A DNA stretch of 64,000 bases from Parachlamydiales bacterium. Lineage in GTDB: Bacteria > Chlamydiota > Chlamydiia > Chlamydiales > SM23-39. A model generated the notes under the pieces. That model saw only the letters and a list, made by a program, of their open reading frames with translations. It ran no database searches and had not been told where the DNA came from. Below are positions 1 through 8,213 of the stretch, in pieces. Position numbers and translations under genes: made by a program. Location of the stretch: contig JACVQJ010000001.1 of NCBI GenBank assembly GCA_015661075.1, forward strand, positions 79,298-143,297, read 5' to 3'. The stretch's first letter is position 1. Every line of letters begins with the position of its first letter.

Positions 1-1374
1 CTGCGTCACGGGCTCCTCAAAATTTCCTCCCGCGGGAGAGATGCTGCCGCCGATCGTCAAGGATCCTGTTCTGAACAGCTTGCTCGAAGCGCAATCCCGC
101 TCCTTCAGGGGCGGGTAAGCCGAGCTATTTATTTGATCGGGCGCTTTTAAGCGCCCGCCATTAGCTGTCGAAGAATCTCCTTCCTTTAGGAAGGAGTTCT
201 TCAAATCTTTCAGCTCGATGACGCCGGAGCGCTCATAAAAAGCCGAAATGCGAGAAGCGAGATAGGCCGGAAACGCTTCTTCGCCGGGAATCTCTTCCAA
301 CCGCCCCGACATTTCCCGCATGGCTTGCGCCCAGCGAGATGTTGAGTCGGCGAGAAGCAGCACATCGAGCCCCATCTGGCGGTAATATTCGGCGATCGTC
401 GCACCCATGTATACAGACGCTTCGCGGGCCGCGACGGGCATCGAGGAGGTATTGCAAATCATCACCGTGCGCTTCATCAATGAATCGTTGGTATGGGGAT
501 CGATAATCTCCGGAAACGTGCGCAGCACTTCGACAATCTCTCCCGCCCTTTCGCCGCACGCGACAAGAACGACGATGTCGACGGCAGAATACTTCGACAG
601 ATGCTGCTGCATGACCGTCTTACCAGCGCCAAATGGACCGGGAGAGCAGAAAGTCCCCCCTTTCATCACCGGAAATTGGGTGTCAAGAATCCGCATGCCC
701 GTATTCATCATCCGGCTGGGCCGAATCTTTTTCCCTTCGCAAAGACGGCTCTTCACCGGCCAGCGCTGCATCATGGTCAAAACATGCTCGCATCCCCTGT
801 CATCGACTCCGCGGGCAATCTCCGCATCGACTGTATATAAACCGTTTTTCGCCACTGATGTGATCTTGAGGGAACCGAAAAATGAAAAAGGGACCATGAT
901 CTGATGCTGAAAGCGGCCCTCCATCACCCATCCCAAAGAATCTGAGCGCTTCAAAACGTCGCCGATTTTTGCCGTGGGGTTGAAAGTCCATGTCTTCTTC
1001 CGATCGAGCGGGGGGAAATAGACGCCGCGCTTCAAATAGACACCGGATGCCTGAGCCACTTGCTCTAAAGGATTTTGCAAACCGTCGAAAATGGTCGTCA
1101 GCAGTCCGGGCCCCAGCTCTGCCTCCAGCAAATGATTGGCAAATACGACGGGAGTGTTAAGCTTGACGTTGCGGGTATCTTCAAAAACCTGGATTTTCGC
1201 CTCGTTTCCGTTGATTTCGATCACCTCGGCCAGAAGCTTTTCATCGCCCACCTTGACGTAAGCAATTTCTCCTTGCCGGATATTACCCTCAAAGCGCACG
1301 TGCAAAAGATTGCTAAAAGCCTGAATAACGACGCCGCTAGATCCCAGAACCCCTTTCACGATGACGCCCCCCAT
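1..1374 (-). CDS. atpA: V-type ATP synthase catalytic subunit A, 3' end outside window, with in-frame repeat insertion
   Basis: This is the catalytic, nucleotide-binding A subunit of the chlamydial V/A-type ATPase, which couples ATP to ion movement at the inner membrane. Reading from an ATG at 1374 (GGAG just upstream), the protein shows the P-loop GPFGAGKT near residue 245, then CGERAGE, STSRWAQAMRE, GRLEEIPGEEAFPAYL and SPAGGNFEEPVTQ. The frame is still open at base 1. Gene order atpE, DUF2764, atpA matches Chlamydia. Between FYERSGVIELKD and GSLTIGG there are about 44 extra residues (codons at roughly 75-206) that I do not expect in the family; they coincide with a three-hairpin repeat seen again at 62 kb. 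No stop or frameshift occurs across the insert, so the protein is probably functional with an enlarged surface loop. Confidence 0.95.
   Translation of the reverse strand, partial: MGGVIVKGVLGSSGVVIQAFSNLLHVRFEGNIRQGEIAYVKVGDEKLLAEVIEINGNEAKIQVFEDTRNVKLNTPVVFANHLLEAELGPGLLTTIFDGLQNPLEQVAQASGVYLKRGVYFPPLDRKKTWTFNPTAKIGDVLKRSDSLGWVMEGRFQHQIMVPFSFFGSLKITSVAKNGLYTVDAEIARGVDDRGCEHVLTMMQRWPVKSRLCEGKKIRPSRMMNTGMRILDTQFPVMKGGTFCSPGPFGAGKTVMQQHLSKYSAVDIVVLVACGERAGEIVEVLRTFPEIIDPHTNDSLMKRTVMICNTSSMPVAAREASVYMGATIAEYYRQMGLDVLLLADSTSRWAQAMREMSGRLEEIPGEEAFPAYLASRISAFYERSGVIELKDLKNSFLKEGDSSTANGGRLKAPDQINSSAYPPLKERDCASSKLFRTGSLTIGGSISPAGGNFEEPVTQ
91..206 (-). repeat. Three-hairpin palindromic element, copy 1, inside atpA
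   Basis: The segment contains three perfect or near-perfect 8-bp stems: CCCGCTCC/GGGGCGGG at about 96-115, GGGCGCTT/AAGCGCCC at about 139-156 and CTCCTTCC/GGAAGGAG at about 177-196. It aligns end to end with 62004-62129. Both copies start with gcaatccc and finish with gttcttcaaat. Similarity may extend left to about position 72. On the minus strand it is read through in frame by atpA. Confidence 0.85.
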
Positions 1375-1395
1375 ACGCTCCGGCAATCCGGAGAT

Positions 1396-1569
1396 TATCG
1401 AGCCAGTTGCAAAACTCCATTCGGGCCTAAATTCGCGCTTTTGGCGTTGGATTCAATTTTTTGCAAAGCGCCTATACCACTTGGGATATGTCGCTTTGCA
1501 AAAAATCGAACCAAAGCCAAAATCATCGAATTTAGTCTCCGAAGCGAGTTTTGCAACCAGCTCTATCAA
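1396..1569. repeat. Large imperfect palindrome (about 170 bp) between the DUF2764 gene and atpA
   Basis: The left arm, gcaaaactccattcgg from 1409, and the reverse complement of the right arm, gcaaaactcgcttcgg ending 1554, align along about 70 bases at roughly 80 percent identity. The tip is TTTTTTGCAAAGCG...CGCTTTGCAAAAAA. The arms extend outward to the tandem stop codons of the upstream gene. In mRNA it would form one long hairpin ending about 20 nt before the atpA ATG. It fills the whole intergenic gap. Confidence 0.8.
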
Positions 1570-2333
1570 CAAATTTTCTCTAACACCAAACGCCCTTTTT
1601 CATCGTCCAGCCTCTCCCATGATTCCACGAGGAAAAGACGGGCGAGATGGCCCAGCACCTGATCCATGGAAAATGTTTGACCGACTTCCAGATCATCGAT
1701 CCTGGACAATCGGAGCTGCAAAATGGATCGATAGAGCTTTCTGGGCTCGGTTCTATTTTCCAAAAAGGCTCTTTTTAAATCTTCATATTCCTCAGGAATC
1801 ACCGATTCGTTATCATCCTTGCGCGCAAGCAGCTCGGCAATGAACGGATCTTCGGGATCTTCGAATTGCAGCTCCCGGGCTAAGTCGACTCCCTGTACTT
1901 TCGCTCGCAGAGCCGTCAGCGACAGCCTGATTTCCCGCTCCAAACGGTAATAACTGAGCAAAAACCCCTTGAGCTCCGGCAAAGTCTCATGATAAAGGGA
2001 AGCCATCAAAGACGGGAAATAGCGCAGCCTCTCTTCCTGGTTATCATAACGGTCTAAAAATTGAACCACAAATGTAGGAAGGCATTCTTGCACGAGAAGA
2101 GCATCTTCAAGTTCTTTCTCCTGAAAGTTGCCCCGCGGATCAATGGGAGCCTGAAGCCACAGAGCGCGGATATTGCGTATATCGGTAGCGCGCTGAAACA
2201 GCACGATCTGATGCCAATCTGGCTCGGTCAAATTGAGCTTGAGCATCTGCCGCGCCATTTCATACGTCATTTCAGGCTTGGCGCCCAAACCAATCGGAGG
2301 AAATGCGCTGATGACGTAATAGTATTGGCCCAT
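1566..2333 (-). CDS. DUF2764 family V-ATPase-associated protein (CT309-like)
   Basis: A 255-residue protein beginning MGQYYYVISAFPP, the usual N-terminus of the DUF2764 family. The family is found in V/A-ATPase operons of Chlamydiae and relatives and is thought to take the place of subunit C; that role is inference from position. The ATG at 2333 is chosen over an upstream in-frame start because it gives the family N-terminus and follows the atpE stop by four bases (TAG GAGT ATG). The sequence is mainly helical and charged, with no membrane segment, which suits a peripheral stalk or linker subunit. It ends with two consecutive stops (TGA TAG) at the edge of the large palindrome. Confidence 0.85.
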   Translation of the reverse strand: MGQYYYVISAFPPIGLGAKPEMTYEMARQMLKLNLTEPDWHQIVLFQRATDIRNIRALWLQAPIDPRGNFQEKELEDALLVQECLPTFVVQFLDRYDNQEERLRYFPSLMASLYHETLPELKGFLLSYYRLEREIRLSLTALRAKVQGVDLARELQFEDPEDPFIAELLARKDDNESVIPEEYEDLKRAFLENRTEPRKLYRSILQLRLSRIDDLEVGQTFSMDQVLGHLARLFLVESWERLDDEKGRLVLEKIC

Positions 2334-2337
2334 ACTC

Positions 2338-2964
2338 CTAGACCTGAAAAACAAGGTCGCGGAAATCGCGGCGTATAAAATTTGCAATCAATTCGCGTAC
2401 AACGCGATCGGAGATATCAATCGTGATCTTGCGATCCCGCAGCTTAATCTGCACCCCGCCGTCAAAATCACCGAGAACGACTGATTTTTCCTGAAGACGG
2501 TCCATAAACTCTTTCACGAGAAGGCTATTCATGGCCCGAGGTGTTATCGTTTGAGGGATCACAACGGAGAGATCTTCGTCAATCCCCTTCTCCTGAAGCA
2601 GCTTAAGACAAGAATTAACCAAATGGGCGATGATTTTGGGGTCGGCCGTCTCTTTCGAAATAAAATCTGCCAGATTTTTAAAGAAAAACTCCTCTTCGAT
2701 TTTTTGCTTGAGAAGTTCAATCCCTTGACGGCAAGCGAGTTGAAGCGAAGATTGAAACGCTTTGCGCTTCATATCGATCTCCTGATCAGCCGCACTGACC
2801 AATCCCTGCATCTTCTCTTTCGCGTCACGAATCAGTTCAGCCGCCTGCAAATGAGCGTTTTCGACGATCTCGCGCGCTTCCTGTTTGGCCGGCTCCAGTG
2901 TCTCTACGCGCAAGGCGTCGCAGATCTTCTGAATCTTGTTTTTTCCGCTATCTAACCCTTTCAT
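2338..2964 (-). CDS. atpE: V-type ATP synthase subunit E
   Basis: This 208-residue protein is the peripheral-stalk E subunit that links V1 to V0. The first 100 residues are a charged, coiled-coil-like helix (for example EPAKQEAREIVENAHLQAAE, then KEKMQGLV). The C-terminal half holds the globular part with GGVQIKLRDRKITIDIS and ends RDFRDLVFQV. It is the first gene of the minus-strand V-ATPase operon here, and the next gene starts four bases after its stop. The region upstream (2965-3060) separates it from plus-strand genes and presumably holds the operon promoter; no confident -35/-10 pair was identified. Confidence 0.9.
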   Translation of the reverse strand: MKGLDSGKNKIQKICDALRVETLEPAKQEAREIVENAHLQAAELIRDAKEKMQGLVSAADQEIDMKRKAFQSSLQLACRQGIELLKQKIEEEFFFKNLADFISKETADPKIIAHLVNSCLKLLQEKGIDEDLSVVIPQTITPRAMNSLLVKEFMDRLQEKSVVLGDFDGGVQIKLRDRKITIDISDRVVRELIANFIRRDFRDLVFQV

Positions 2965-3120
2965 TGGGAACCTTCTCCTAGTTCCATTACACCAATTGTA
3001 CAGAATCTCTGATTTATTGATACGATTCTCCCAGCAAAATTCAAAAAAATACTGATAAATGTGGAAAAAAAATTAGAATACTATGTAAATATAAAAGCAG
3101 AGCCAGATGGAGGAATACAC

Positions 3121-3342
3121 ATGAAAACTTTAGCTACTATTTTAACCGCAGTCGCATTGCTCACTAGCACCGCTGTAACAGCACAAACGTCTAACGGATG
3201 TGCCGCTGCATGCGGAACTACTACGGCGAGCGATAACGGATTTGCATGGGGAATCGGACTGGGCGCATTGGCCGTAGTCGGCGTCGTAGTCGGCATTGCT
3301 GCAGCTAGCGCATCACACGACCAGTCGTTCTCTCAGCATTAA
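3121..3342 (+). CDS. Small exported glycine-zipper protein 1
   Basis: A 73-residue protein. GGAGG lies eight bases before the ATG at 3121, which decides the start over an upstream GTG. The N-terminus is a signal peptide (MKTLATILTAVALLTSTAVTA), followed by a short Cys/Thr/Ala stretch, one Gly/Ala/Val-rich membrane segment (GIGLGALAVVGVVVGIAAA) and a polar tail ending in His. No known family was recognised. Two further proteins of the same design lie just downstream (3410 and 4434), suggesting a small paralogous set of envelope or secreted peptides. A strong hairpin follows the stop. Confidence 0.7.
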   Translation: MKTLATILTAVALLTSTAVTAQTSNGCAAACGTTTASDNGFAWGIGLGALAVVGVVVGIAAASASHDQSFSQH

Positions 3343-3351
3343 AAAATTGTT

Positions 3352-3385
3352 GAGCAGCCCTGGTATGCCAGGGCTGCTCTCATTT
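3352..3385 (+). terminator. Hairpin after the first small exported protein
   Basis: A perfect 12-bp stem GAGCAGCCCTGG/CCAGGGCTGCTC with a four-base loop (3352-3379) is followed by TCATTT. It starts 9 bases after the stop at 3342. The stem is strong but the T-run is poor, so it may act as a terminator or as an mRNA-stabilising hairpin. Confidence 0.6.
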
Positions 3386-3409
3386 AGCTTTTCCTGCATA
3401 GGCCGGACT

Positions 3410-3661
3410 ATGAAATCCATATTGAGTGTTTTCATTGTATTGATCACATTAGCTGGCGCAGTACCAACATATGGACAGGAGCGCCGATTTGCGCGCCGAG
3501 GCGATGGGGCCGGGTATAGTACCCGCGACGCTAACGTCCTCTCTATGATGGGCTGGGGAGTCGGCCTGGCTGTCGGCATCGCACTGCTGTGCGGCTATAT
3601 GGAACAAAGCGGCAGCAACGCTCATTCCTCATCGGGCAGCAGCGGTACAAGCACTCATTGA
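3410..3661 (+). CDS. Small exported glycine-zipper protein 2
   Basis: An 83-residue protein beginning MKSILSVFIVLITLAGAVP, a clear signal peptide with YGQ at the likely cleavage site. An Arg-rich patch (ERRFARRGDGAG) and one membrane segment (MMGWGVGLAVGIALLCGYM) follow, then a Ser/Gly tail ending in His. The ATG at 3410 is used because the longer upstream frame begins inside the preceding hairpin and lacks a signal peptide. It shares its architecture with 3121 and 4434 but little detailed identity. No function can be assigned. Confidence 0.65.
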   Translation: MKSILSVFIVLITLAGAVPTYGQERRFARRGDGAGYSTRDANVLSMMGWGVGLAVGIALLCGYMEQSGSNAHSSSGSSGTSTH

Positions 3662-3662
3662 C

Positions 3663-4382
3663 ATGAACAAATTTCTTCGCTTTCTTTTTTTCATCACTTG
3701 GCCTCTTTGTCTTAATGCCCATCCAGTCTGTTATTTTACCCCTCCTGAGCATTGGGAATGCATCCAATCAAAAAATCTGTCGCCGCAGATCCAAATTGCG
3801 TTCATTGGAAAGGGCCAAACTGATTTTCGCCCCTCGATGAATCTCGCCATCGAGGAAATCGATTGCTCATTGAAAGAGTATTTGAAATCGGTCCGCGAAA
3901 TCCACGAAGAGGAAATGAACGTCCGCTGGCGCGATCTGGGTCCGTTTACCTTTCGCTCCGGCAAGGGTCGCTTGGCGGAAATCACCAGCTCCTCTCCATT
4001 AGGAGAGGTTAAAATGCTGCAAGCCATCTTGGTCCAAGACCATTGCGCCTACATTTTAACCGGCGCTGTTTTACGAGAAGAATTTTCCCGCTTTCAAAGC
4101 GAGCTTATCGCTGCCATGCACTCCCTCACACTAAAGCCGGATCTGTTCAGCGCGATCCAGGATGCGGCCAAAAAGAGTGTTCTGGAAAAATTATTCAGCT
4201 CGTTCGGCCAAATCCTCCCTGAAAAGCGCACCAGCGAGTGGGAAAAACTACAAAAAATTGTTCTGGAAGAACATGCATCACTCGGCCCCTGTTGGCACTT
4301 TTTTGCATTAAAAGAAGGCTATTCACGAATTTTTCCTACAACAGAATCTGTATATACTGGACAGAAACCCCCATGCCAGTAG
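3663..4382 (+). CDS. Exported hypothetical protein, possibly the CT311 counterpart
   Basis: A 239-residue protein with a signal peptide (MNKFLRFLFFITWPLCLNAHP) followed by a soluble domain starting VCYFTPPEHWEC. It starts one base after the previous stop, so it is probably cotranscribed. I do not recognise a named domain. In C. trachomatis a hypothetical gene (CT311) sits between the atpE side and tal, so position suggests correspondence, but that is inference. Probably periplasmic or secreted. Confidence 0.7.
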   Translation: MNKFLRFLFFITWPLCLNAHPVCYFTPPEHWECIQSKNLSPQIQIAFIGKGQTDFRPSMNLAIEEIDCSLKEYLKSVREIHEEEMNVRWRDLGPFTFRSGKGRLAEITSSSPLGEVKMLQAILVQDHCAYILTGAVLREEFSRFQSELIAAMHSLTLKPDLFSAIQDAAKKSVLEKLFSSFGQILPEKRTSEWEKLQKIVLEEHASLGPCWHFFALKEGYSRIFPTTESVYTGQKPPCQ

Positions 4383-4433
4383 AATAAAAAAAGGTCAACT
4401 ACCCCTCCCTAAAGGGAGAGGCATGGAGAAATA

Positions 4434-4718
4434 ATGAAAAAAACCATCTCATTGATCATACTCACTGTTTTCGCATCCCACGTCAGCCTATTTGCCCAGG
4501 CCGCAACAATGGAAGCCACAGCATCTACCGCAACAGTCCCCAACACACAAACGGCTTCCAAAGAACCGACAGGTACGGCTGCGGCTCAATCCAGCCGAGC
4601 CGGCAGGTCAGGCTCATGGCAAAACTGGGCCTTTGCCGGCGGTGCACTGGTGATAGCAGCGGTCGGCGTCATCTGTGTGGCCATGAGCAGCGGCCACGAC
4701 AACCCCACAGCGCACTAG
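4434..4718 (+). CDS. Small exported glycine-zipper protein 3
   Basis: A 94-residue protein with a GGAG upstream (catGGAGAAATAATG). It has a signal peptide (MKKTISLIILTVFASHVSLFAQ), a Thr/Ala/Ser-rich linker, one membrane segment (WAFAGGALVIAAVGVICVAM) and a short tail SSGHDNPTAH. It has the same order of parts as 3121 and 3410, including a terminal His. The unknown lipoprotein gene follows by two bases. Confidence 0.7.
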   Translation: MKKTISLIILTVFASHVSLFAQAATMEATASTATVPNTQTASKEPTGTAAAQSSRAGRSGSWQNWAFAGGALVIAAVGVICVAMSSGHDNPTAH

Positions 4719-4720
4719 CC

Positions 4721-5203
4721 ATGCTGAACAGATTCTTCGCCTCGGTGCTTTTCCTTCTTTGCAGCTGTTCGACACAGAGCAATTGGGAATTGTCATCCAT
4801 CCCAAGCGCTCAAAAAGAATATGATTCGGGCCGTCTTTGCTATTTGCCATCCGATCGCTTATCCGGAATGAGCATGGAATTTTTCTATTCAAACGGCACC
4901 ATCACTGGATATTTATGCTCTGAATCTCGGCGATTCGCAAGCGATGAGACGACAGCGCAGATCCGGATCGGATCCGAAAATATCGAAATCCCCCTTCAGA
5001 TCCACGAAGGGCGCATGCGTGCGCGCCTACCTCATGAAATGACTATCAAAGCTGCATCTGCCCTGCAAGATGGACAATCCGTCGCGATCATTGTCGGATC
5101 GCTGCAGCAAAATTTTGAGCCGGATCGCTTTTCCGGCCTTTTTCAACAACTGACGAAAGGCTCAAACGCCTTTCTCAACTCAATTGAAGGACCGCTGCCA
5201 TGA
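4721..5203 (+). CDS. Putative lipoprotein of unknown function
   Basis: A 160-residue protein starting [20 protein letters not shown], a type II signal peptide with a Cys in lipobox position (LLCSC). The ATG at 4721 is preferred because it places the signal peptide at the N-terminus. The rest is a small mixed alpha/beta domain with no recognised family. The ORF overlaps the tal start by four bases (ATGA), so tal and this gene are probably translated together. Confidence 0.7.
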   Translation: MLNRFFASVLFLLCSCSTQSNWELSSIPSAQKEYDSGRLCYLPSDRLSGMSMEFFYSNGTITGYLCSESRRFASDETTAQIRIGSENIEIPLQIHEGRMRARLPHEMTIKAASALQDGQSVAIIVGSLQQNFEPDRFSGLFQQLTKGSNAFLNSIEGPLP

Positions 5204-6156
5204 ATCAACTGGAACTTCTCAAAAAAATGACCGTCGTCGTTGCCGATACCGGCGATTTTAAACAACTGCAGCAATTCAGTCCCACCGACTCGACCACCAA
5301 CCCATCCCTAATCTACGCCGCCAGCCAGCAGCCTCACTATCAGCATTTGCTCGACGATGCGGTTCGCTTCGGCAAATCCCACGGGAAAACACTACCGCAA
5401 CAGCTCAGCTCAGCCCTCGACAAGGTCTTCGTCAATTTCGGCATTGAGATTCTGAAAATCGTTCCCGGCCGCGTATCGACCGAGGTCGATGCACGCCTCT
5501 CTTTCGATGTGCAGGGCAGTATCGAAAAGGGACGCCATCTGATTTCCTTATACGAATCGGCAGGATTCGACCGCAAACGCATCTTGATCAAGCTTGCGAC
5601 GACCTGGGAAGGCATCATGGCCGCCGAGAAACTCGAAAAAGAGGGCATCCACTGCAACATGACTCTATTGTTCAGCCTGCCGCAAGCCATCGCCTGCGCT
5701 GAGGCGAAAGCCACCCTCATCTCTCCATTCGTGGGCCGCATTTTGGACTGGTTCAAAAAGAGCGAAAACGTCAGCAGCTATGCCCCAACCGACGATCCGG
5801 GCGTCAAATCGGTCAGCCGCATCTTCAACTACTACAAAAAATTCGGCTATTCCACGCAAATCATGGGAGCCTCATTCCGCAACAAGGATGAGATCACGGA
5901 GCTGGCCGGCTGCGATCTTCTCACGATCTCGCCAAACCTGCTCGAAGAGCTCAAAAACAGCACAGCTCCTCTTCCTCGCAAACTCGATCCGGCCGCGGCG
6001 AAGAAAAGCCCGATTGAAAAAATCCACCTCGATGAAAAGACATTCCGCTTTCTATTGAATGAGGATGCGATGGCCACGGAAAAGCTGGCGGAGGGCATCC
6101 GCAATTTCGTCAAAGACATCGTGAAGCTGGAATCTCTTTTGAAAACGCGGTTCTAG
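5200..6156 (+). CDS. tal: Transaldolase
   Basis: A 318-residue class I transaldolase of the pentose phosphate pathway, transferring a dihydroxyacetone unit from sedoheptulose 7-phosphate to glyceraldehyde 3-phosphate. It has the N-terminal DTGDF and the DSTTNPSLI motif near residue 30. The Schiff-base lysine lies in [12 protein letters not shown] near residue 131, followed by [11 protein letters not shown] and IMGASFRN. Length is normal for the TalB type. The start overlaps the stop of the lipoprotein gene by four bases. In Chlamydia tal lies beside rpoC; here about 3 kb of accessory DNA separates them. Confidence 0.95.
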   Translation: MNQLELLKKMTVVVADTGDFKQLQQFSPTDSTTNPSLIYAASQQPHYQHLLDDAVRFGKSHGKTLPQQLSSALDKVFVNFGIEILKIVPGRVSTEVDARLSFDVQGSIEKGRHLISLYESAGFDRKRILIKLATTWEGIMAAEKLEKEGIHCNMTLLFSLPQAIACAEAKATLISPFVGRILDWFKKSENVSSYAPTDDPGVKSVSRIFNYYKKFGYSTQIMGASFRNKDEITELAGCDLLTISPNLLEELKNSTAPLPRKLDPAAAKKSPIEKIHLDEKTFRFLLNEDAMATEKLAEGIRNFVKDIVKLESLLKTRF

Positions 6157-6261
6157 AAAACATTTTTGTTCTGACCATAAAAACGGTCCTTTTTCCTTAT
6201 CCCGCTTAAAGATTGATTCATTTACTATTAACCCACCTCATCAAAATTGGATGGAAAAAGG

Positions 6262-8103
6262 ATGACATCTACATCTAGAAATAACTATTCATCCGTCTTT
6301 CCATCCTGCCCCACTTCACCAATCAGTCTAACGCCCTTTTCAGGACTAACGCCTTCTTCAAGATCGTCCTGGTCACGGTCTGTCTCACCAAAACCTCAAC
6401 AAACCGCTATCACAGCAGAAATCGCAGGAAAAATATTCGAATATTACCCTCATCCCAATCTTCGTAGCGTTAGTCGCTTATGGAACTTTGGTGTCGATGA
6501 TGTTTGTCGATATTTATTCAATCAAAGCTCAAGTATTCAACGCTATATACCGATTAGTCCTTCAACTTACAATCCAACCCAACCTATTACCCCGAGAATT
6601 CTTGTAACAATAACCACTCGTGCTGTTTGGCAAAATTTAAGTCTCCAGACAAAAGAAGTCTGCAAACCGTTTCCTTTGGCATTAGACTATGCTCTAGCAT
6701 TGGAACGAGATAGAAATCTCATTCTTGTTTATCGATGTATTGCCTCCTCCATACAGCATACAGTCTTGGTCGGAACTCAATCTGAGCAAGCCGAACAAAT
6801 TCGATTATGGATGAATAATAATCATCAACACCTAAAAAACATTACCGACCTAACTATAAAAGACTCAGGACTTACAATCCTGCCGCCTGAGATTGGACTG
6901 CTTAGTGGACTCATCGATTTGGACCTTAGAGATACTCTACTTACTGTTCTGCCGCCCGAGATTGGGGAGCTTGTGAACCTGAAATATCTGCGTCTTGGGG
7001 GCACTCGACTGACCTGTCTTCCACCTCAGATCGAGCTGCTGACGAACCTGCTATTTCTGGATCTTAGAAGAGTTCCGATGACCGCTTTGCCGCGTCAGAT
7101 CGGGCAGCTAACGGCTCTGAAGTTTATAAATTTCTATGAATCTCAGGTTGCCACCCTGCCGCCCGAGATCAAATTTCTTGTGAACCTGAAAGAACTGCAC
7201 CTTCGAGCCACTCCACTCGCTGACCTGCCATCTGAGATCGGAGAGCTTGTGAGCCTACAGCATCTTGATCTTGCAGAAACTCTGTTGACTGCTCTGCCTT
7301 TCGAGATCAGTAAACTCACTAACCTACAGTGCCTTAATCTTGAAAAAACTCTGTTGACTTCTCTACCTTTCGAGATCAGTAAACTCACTAACCTGCAGGA
7401 TCTGGATCTTTCAGACACACCCCTTAAGGATCTGTCATCAGCGATCGGACAATTGGTAAACATAGAGCGTTTGTACCTTAGATCTTGTCCGCTGAAAACC
7501 CTGCCGCAGGAAATCTGGCTGCTTACCAACCTGGAGCGTCTGGACCTTGGTAATACGCTACTTACCTCTCTATCGCCGGATATCAAACAGCTTCGCAATC
7601 TACAGTTACTAAACCTACATGGGACGCGCCTTTTCACACTGCCGCCCGAAATCGGGCAACTTCCAAGACTGCGCTTTCTAGACATTTCAGGCACCTTGCT
7701 TTCCGCCCTGCCAAGCGAGATGAAACATCTGTCAAGTCTGCGGGTTCTAAATCTCTATGATTCTCCGCTTTCCGTCCTGCAACCTGAGAAAGATCTACCT
7801 GTGGGTCTGTGTCGCCTCGATCTAAGTGGCACTCAGCTGACCGAACTGTCGCCTGAAATCGCGCAGCTCACAGAGCTGTACTCTCTTTATCTTAAAGGTA
7901 CACCGCTTACACATGTGCCGCGTCAGCTTGGAAACCTTACACACTTGGTATCTCTGGACCTTCTGGACACCCTGGTGACTGACGTGCCAACTCCGGTCAA
8001 GGATCTTGAGAGTCTGCGACATCTAAAATTACCACATAGACACTCTCCGGATCAGGCTCGTAAAAATCACCGAGATAGAGTCACTTGGCGATCATCGAGA
8101 TAG
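6262..8103 (+). CDS. F-box-like/leucine-rich-repeat protein, candidate effector
   Basis: A 613-residue protein read from the ATG at 6262 (a TTG 15 bases upstream is an alternative). Residues 1-45 are Ser/Pro/Thr-rich. Residues about 48-85 fit an F-box (ITAEIAGKIFEYYPHPNL, then VSRLW). From about residue 195 to the end there are some 17 LRRs of 23 residues with pattern LxxLPxEIGxLxxLxxLDL. F-box/LRR proteins are abundant in amoeba-associated chlamydiae and are thought to engage the host SCF ubiquitin ligase; that role is inferred here. Two adjacent LRRs are almost identical in DNA (69-bp period, 7282 and 7351). The gene lies in an accessory patch between tal and rpoC. Confidence 0.8.
   Translation: MTSTSRNNYSSVFPSCPTSPISLTPFSGLTPSSRSSWSRSVSPKPQQTAITAEIAGKIFEYYPHPNLRSVSRLWNFGVDDVCRYLFNQSSSIQRYIPISPSTYNPTQPITPRILVTITTRAVWQNLSLQTKEVCKPFPLALDYALALERDRNLILVYRCIASSIQHTVLVGTQSEQAEQIRLWMNNNHQHLKNITDLTIKDSGLTILPPEIGLLSGLIDLDLRDTLLTVLPPEIGELVNLKYLRLGGTRLTCLPPQIELLTNLLFLDLRRVPMTALPRQIGQLTALKFINFYESQVATLPPEIKFLVNLKELHLRATPLADLPSEIGELVSLQHLDLAETLLTALPFEISKLTNLQCLNLEKTLLTSLPFEISKLTNLQDLDLSDTPLKDLSSAIGQLVNIERLYLRSCPLKTLPQEIWLLTNLERLDLGNTLLTSLSPDIKQLRNLQLLNLHGTRLFTLPPEIGQLPRLRFLDISGTLLSALPSEMKHLSSLRVLNLYDSPLSVLQPEKDLPVGLCRLDLSGTQLTELSPEIAQLTELYSLYLKGTPLTHVPRQLGNLTHLVSLDLLDTLVTDVPTPVKDLESLRHLKLPHRHSPDQARKNHRDRVTWRSSR
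7282..7419 (+). repeat. 69-bp tandem duplication within the LRR gene
   Basis: Two consecutive 69-bp units starting ctgttgact at 7282 and 7351 share nearly all bases, including the run encoding LPFEISKLTNLQ. They encode exactly three LRR turns of 23 codons each across both units and keep the frame, which indicates a recent expansion by slippage or unequal recombination. Confidence 0.75.
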
Positions 8104-8133
8104 AGCCACCCTTCGATCACCAAGATAGAGCCA
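8066..8133. repeat. Three 25-bp tandem repeats resembling IS21-family multiple end repeats
   Basis: Units begin at 8066, 8091 and 8116 with the core atcaycragatagagycac (atcaccgagatagag, atcatcgagatagag, atcaccaagatagag). The second is preceded by ttggcg. Spacing is exactly 25 bp. Multiple short terminal repeats with a GATCACCG-type core are known from IS21-like elements, but no istA/istB gene is nearby, so this may be a leftover end. The first unit encodes the tail of the LRR gene. Confidence 0.5.
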
Positions 8134-8213
8134 TTTATTAAATTATTTTTTTATTGAACCACAAACAACCGCCAGATTATAATTAATATCAATCACTCTT
8201 TATTTGGATAAAT

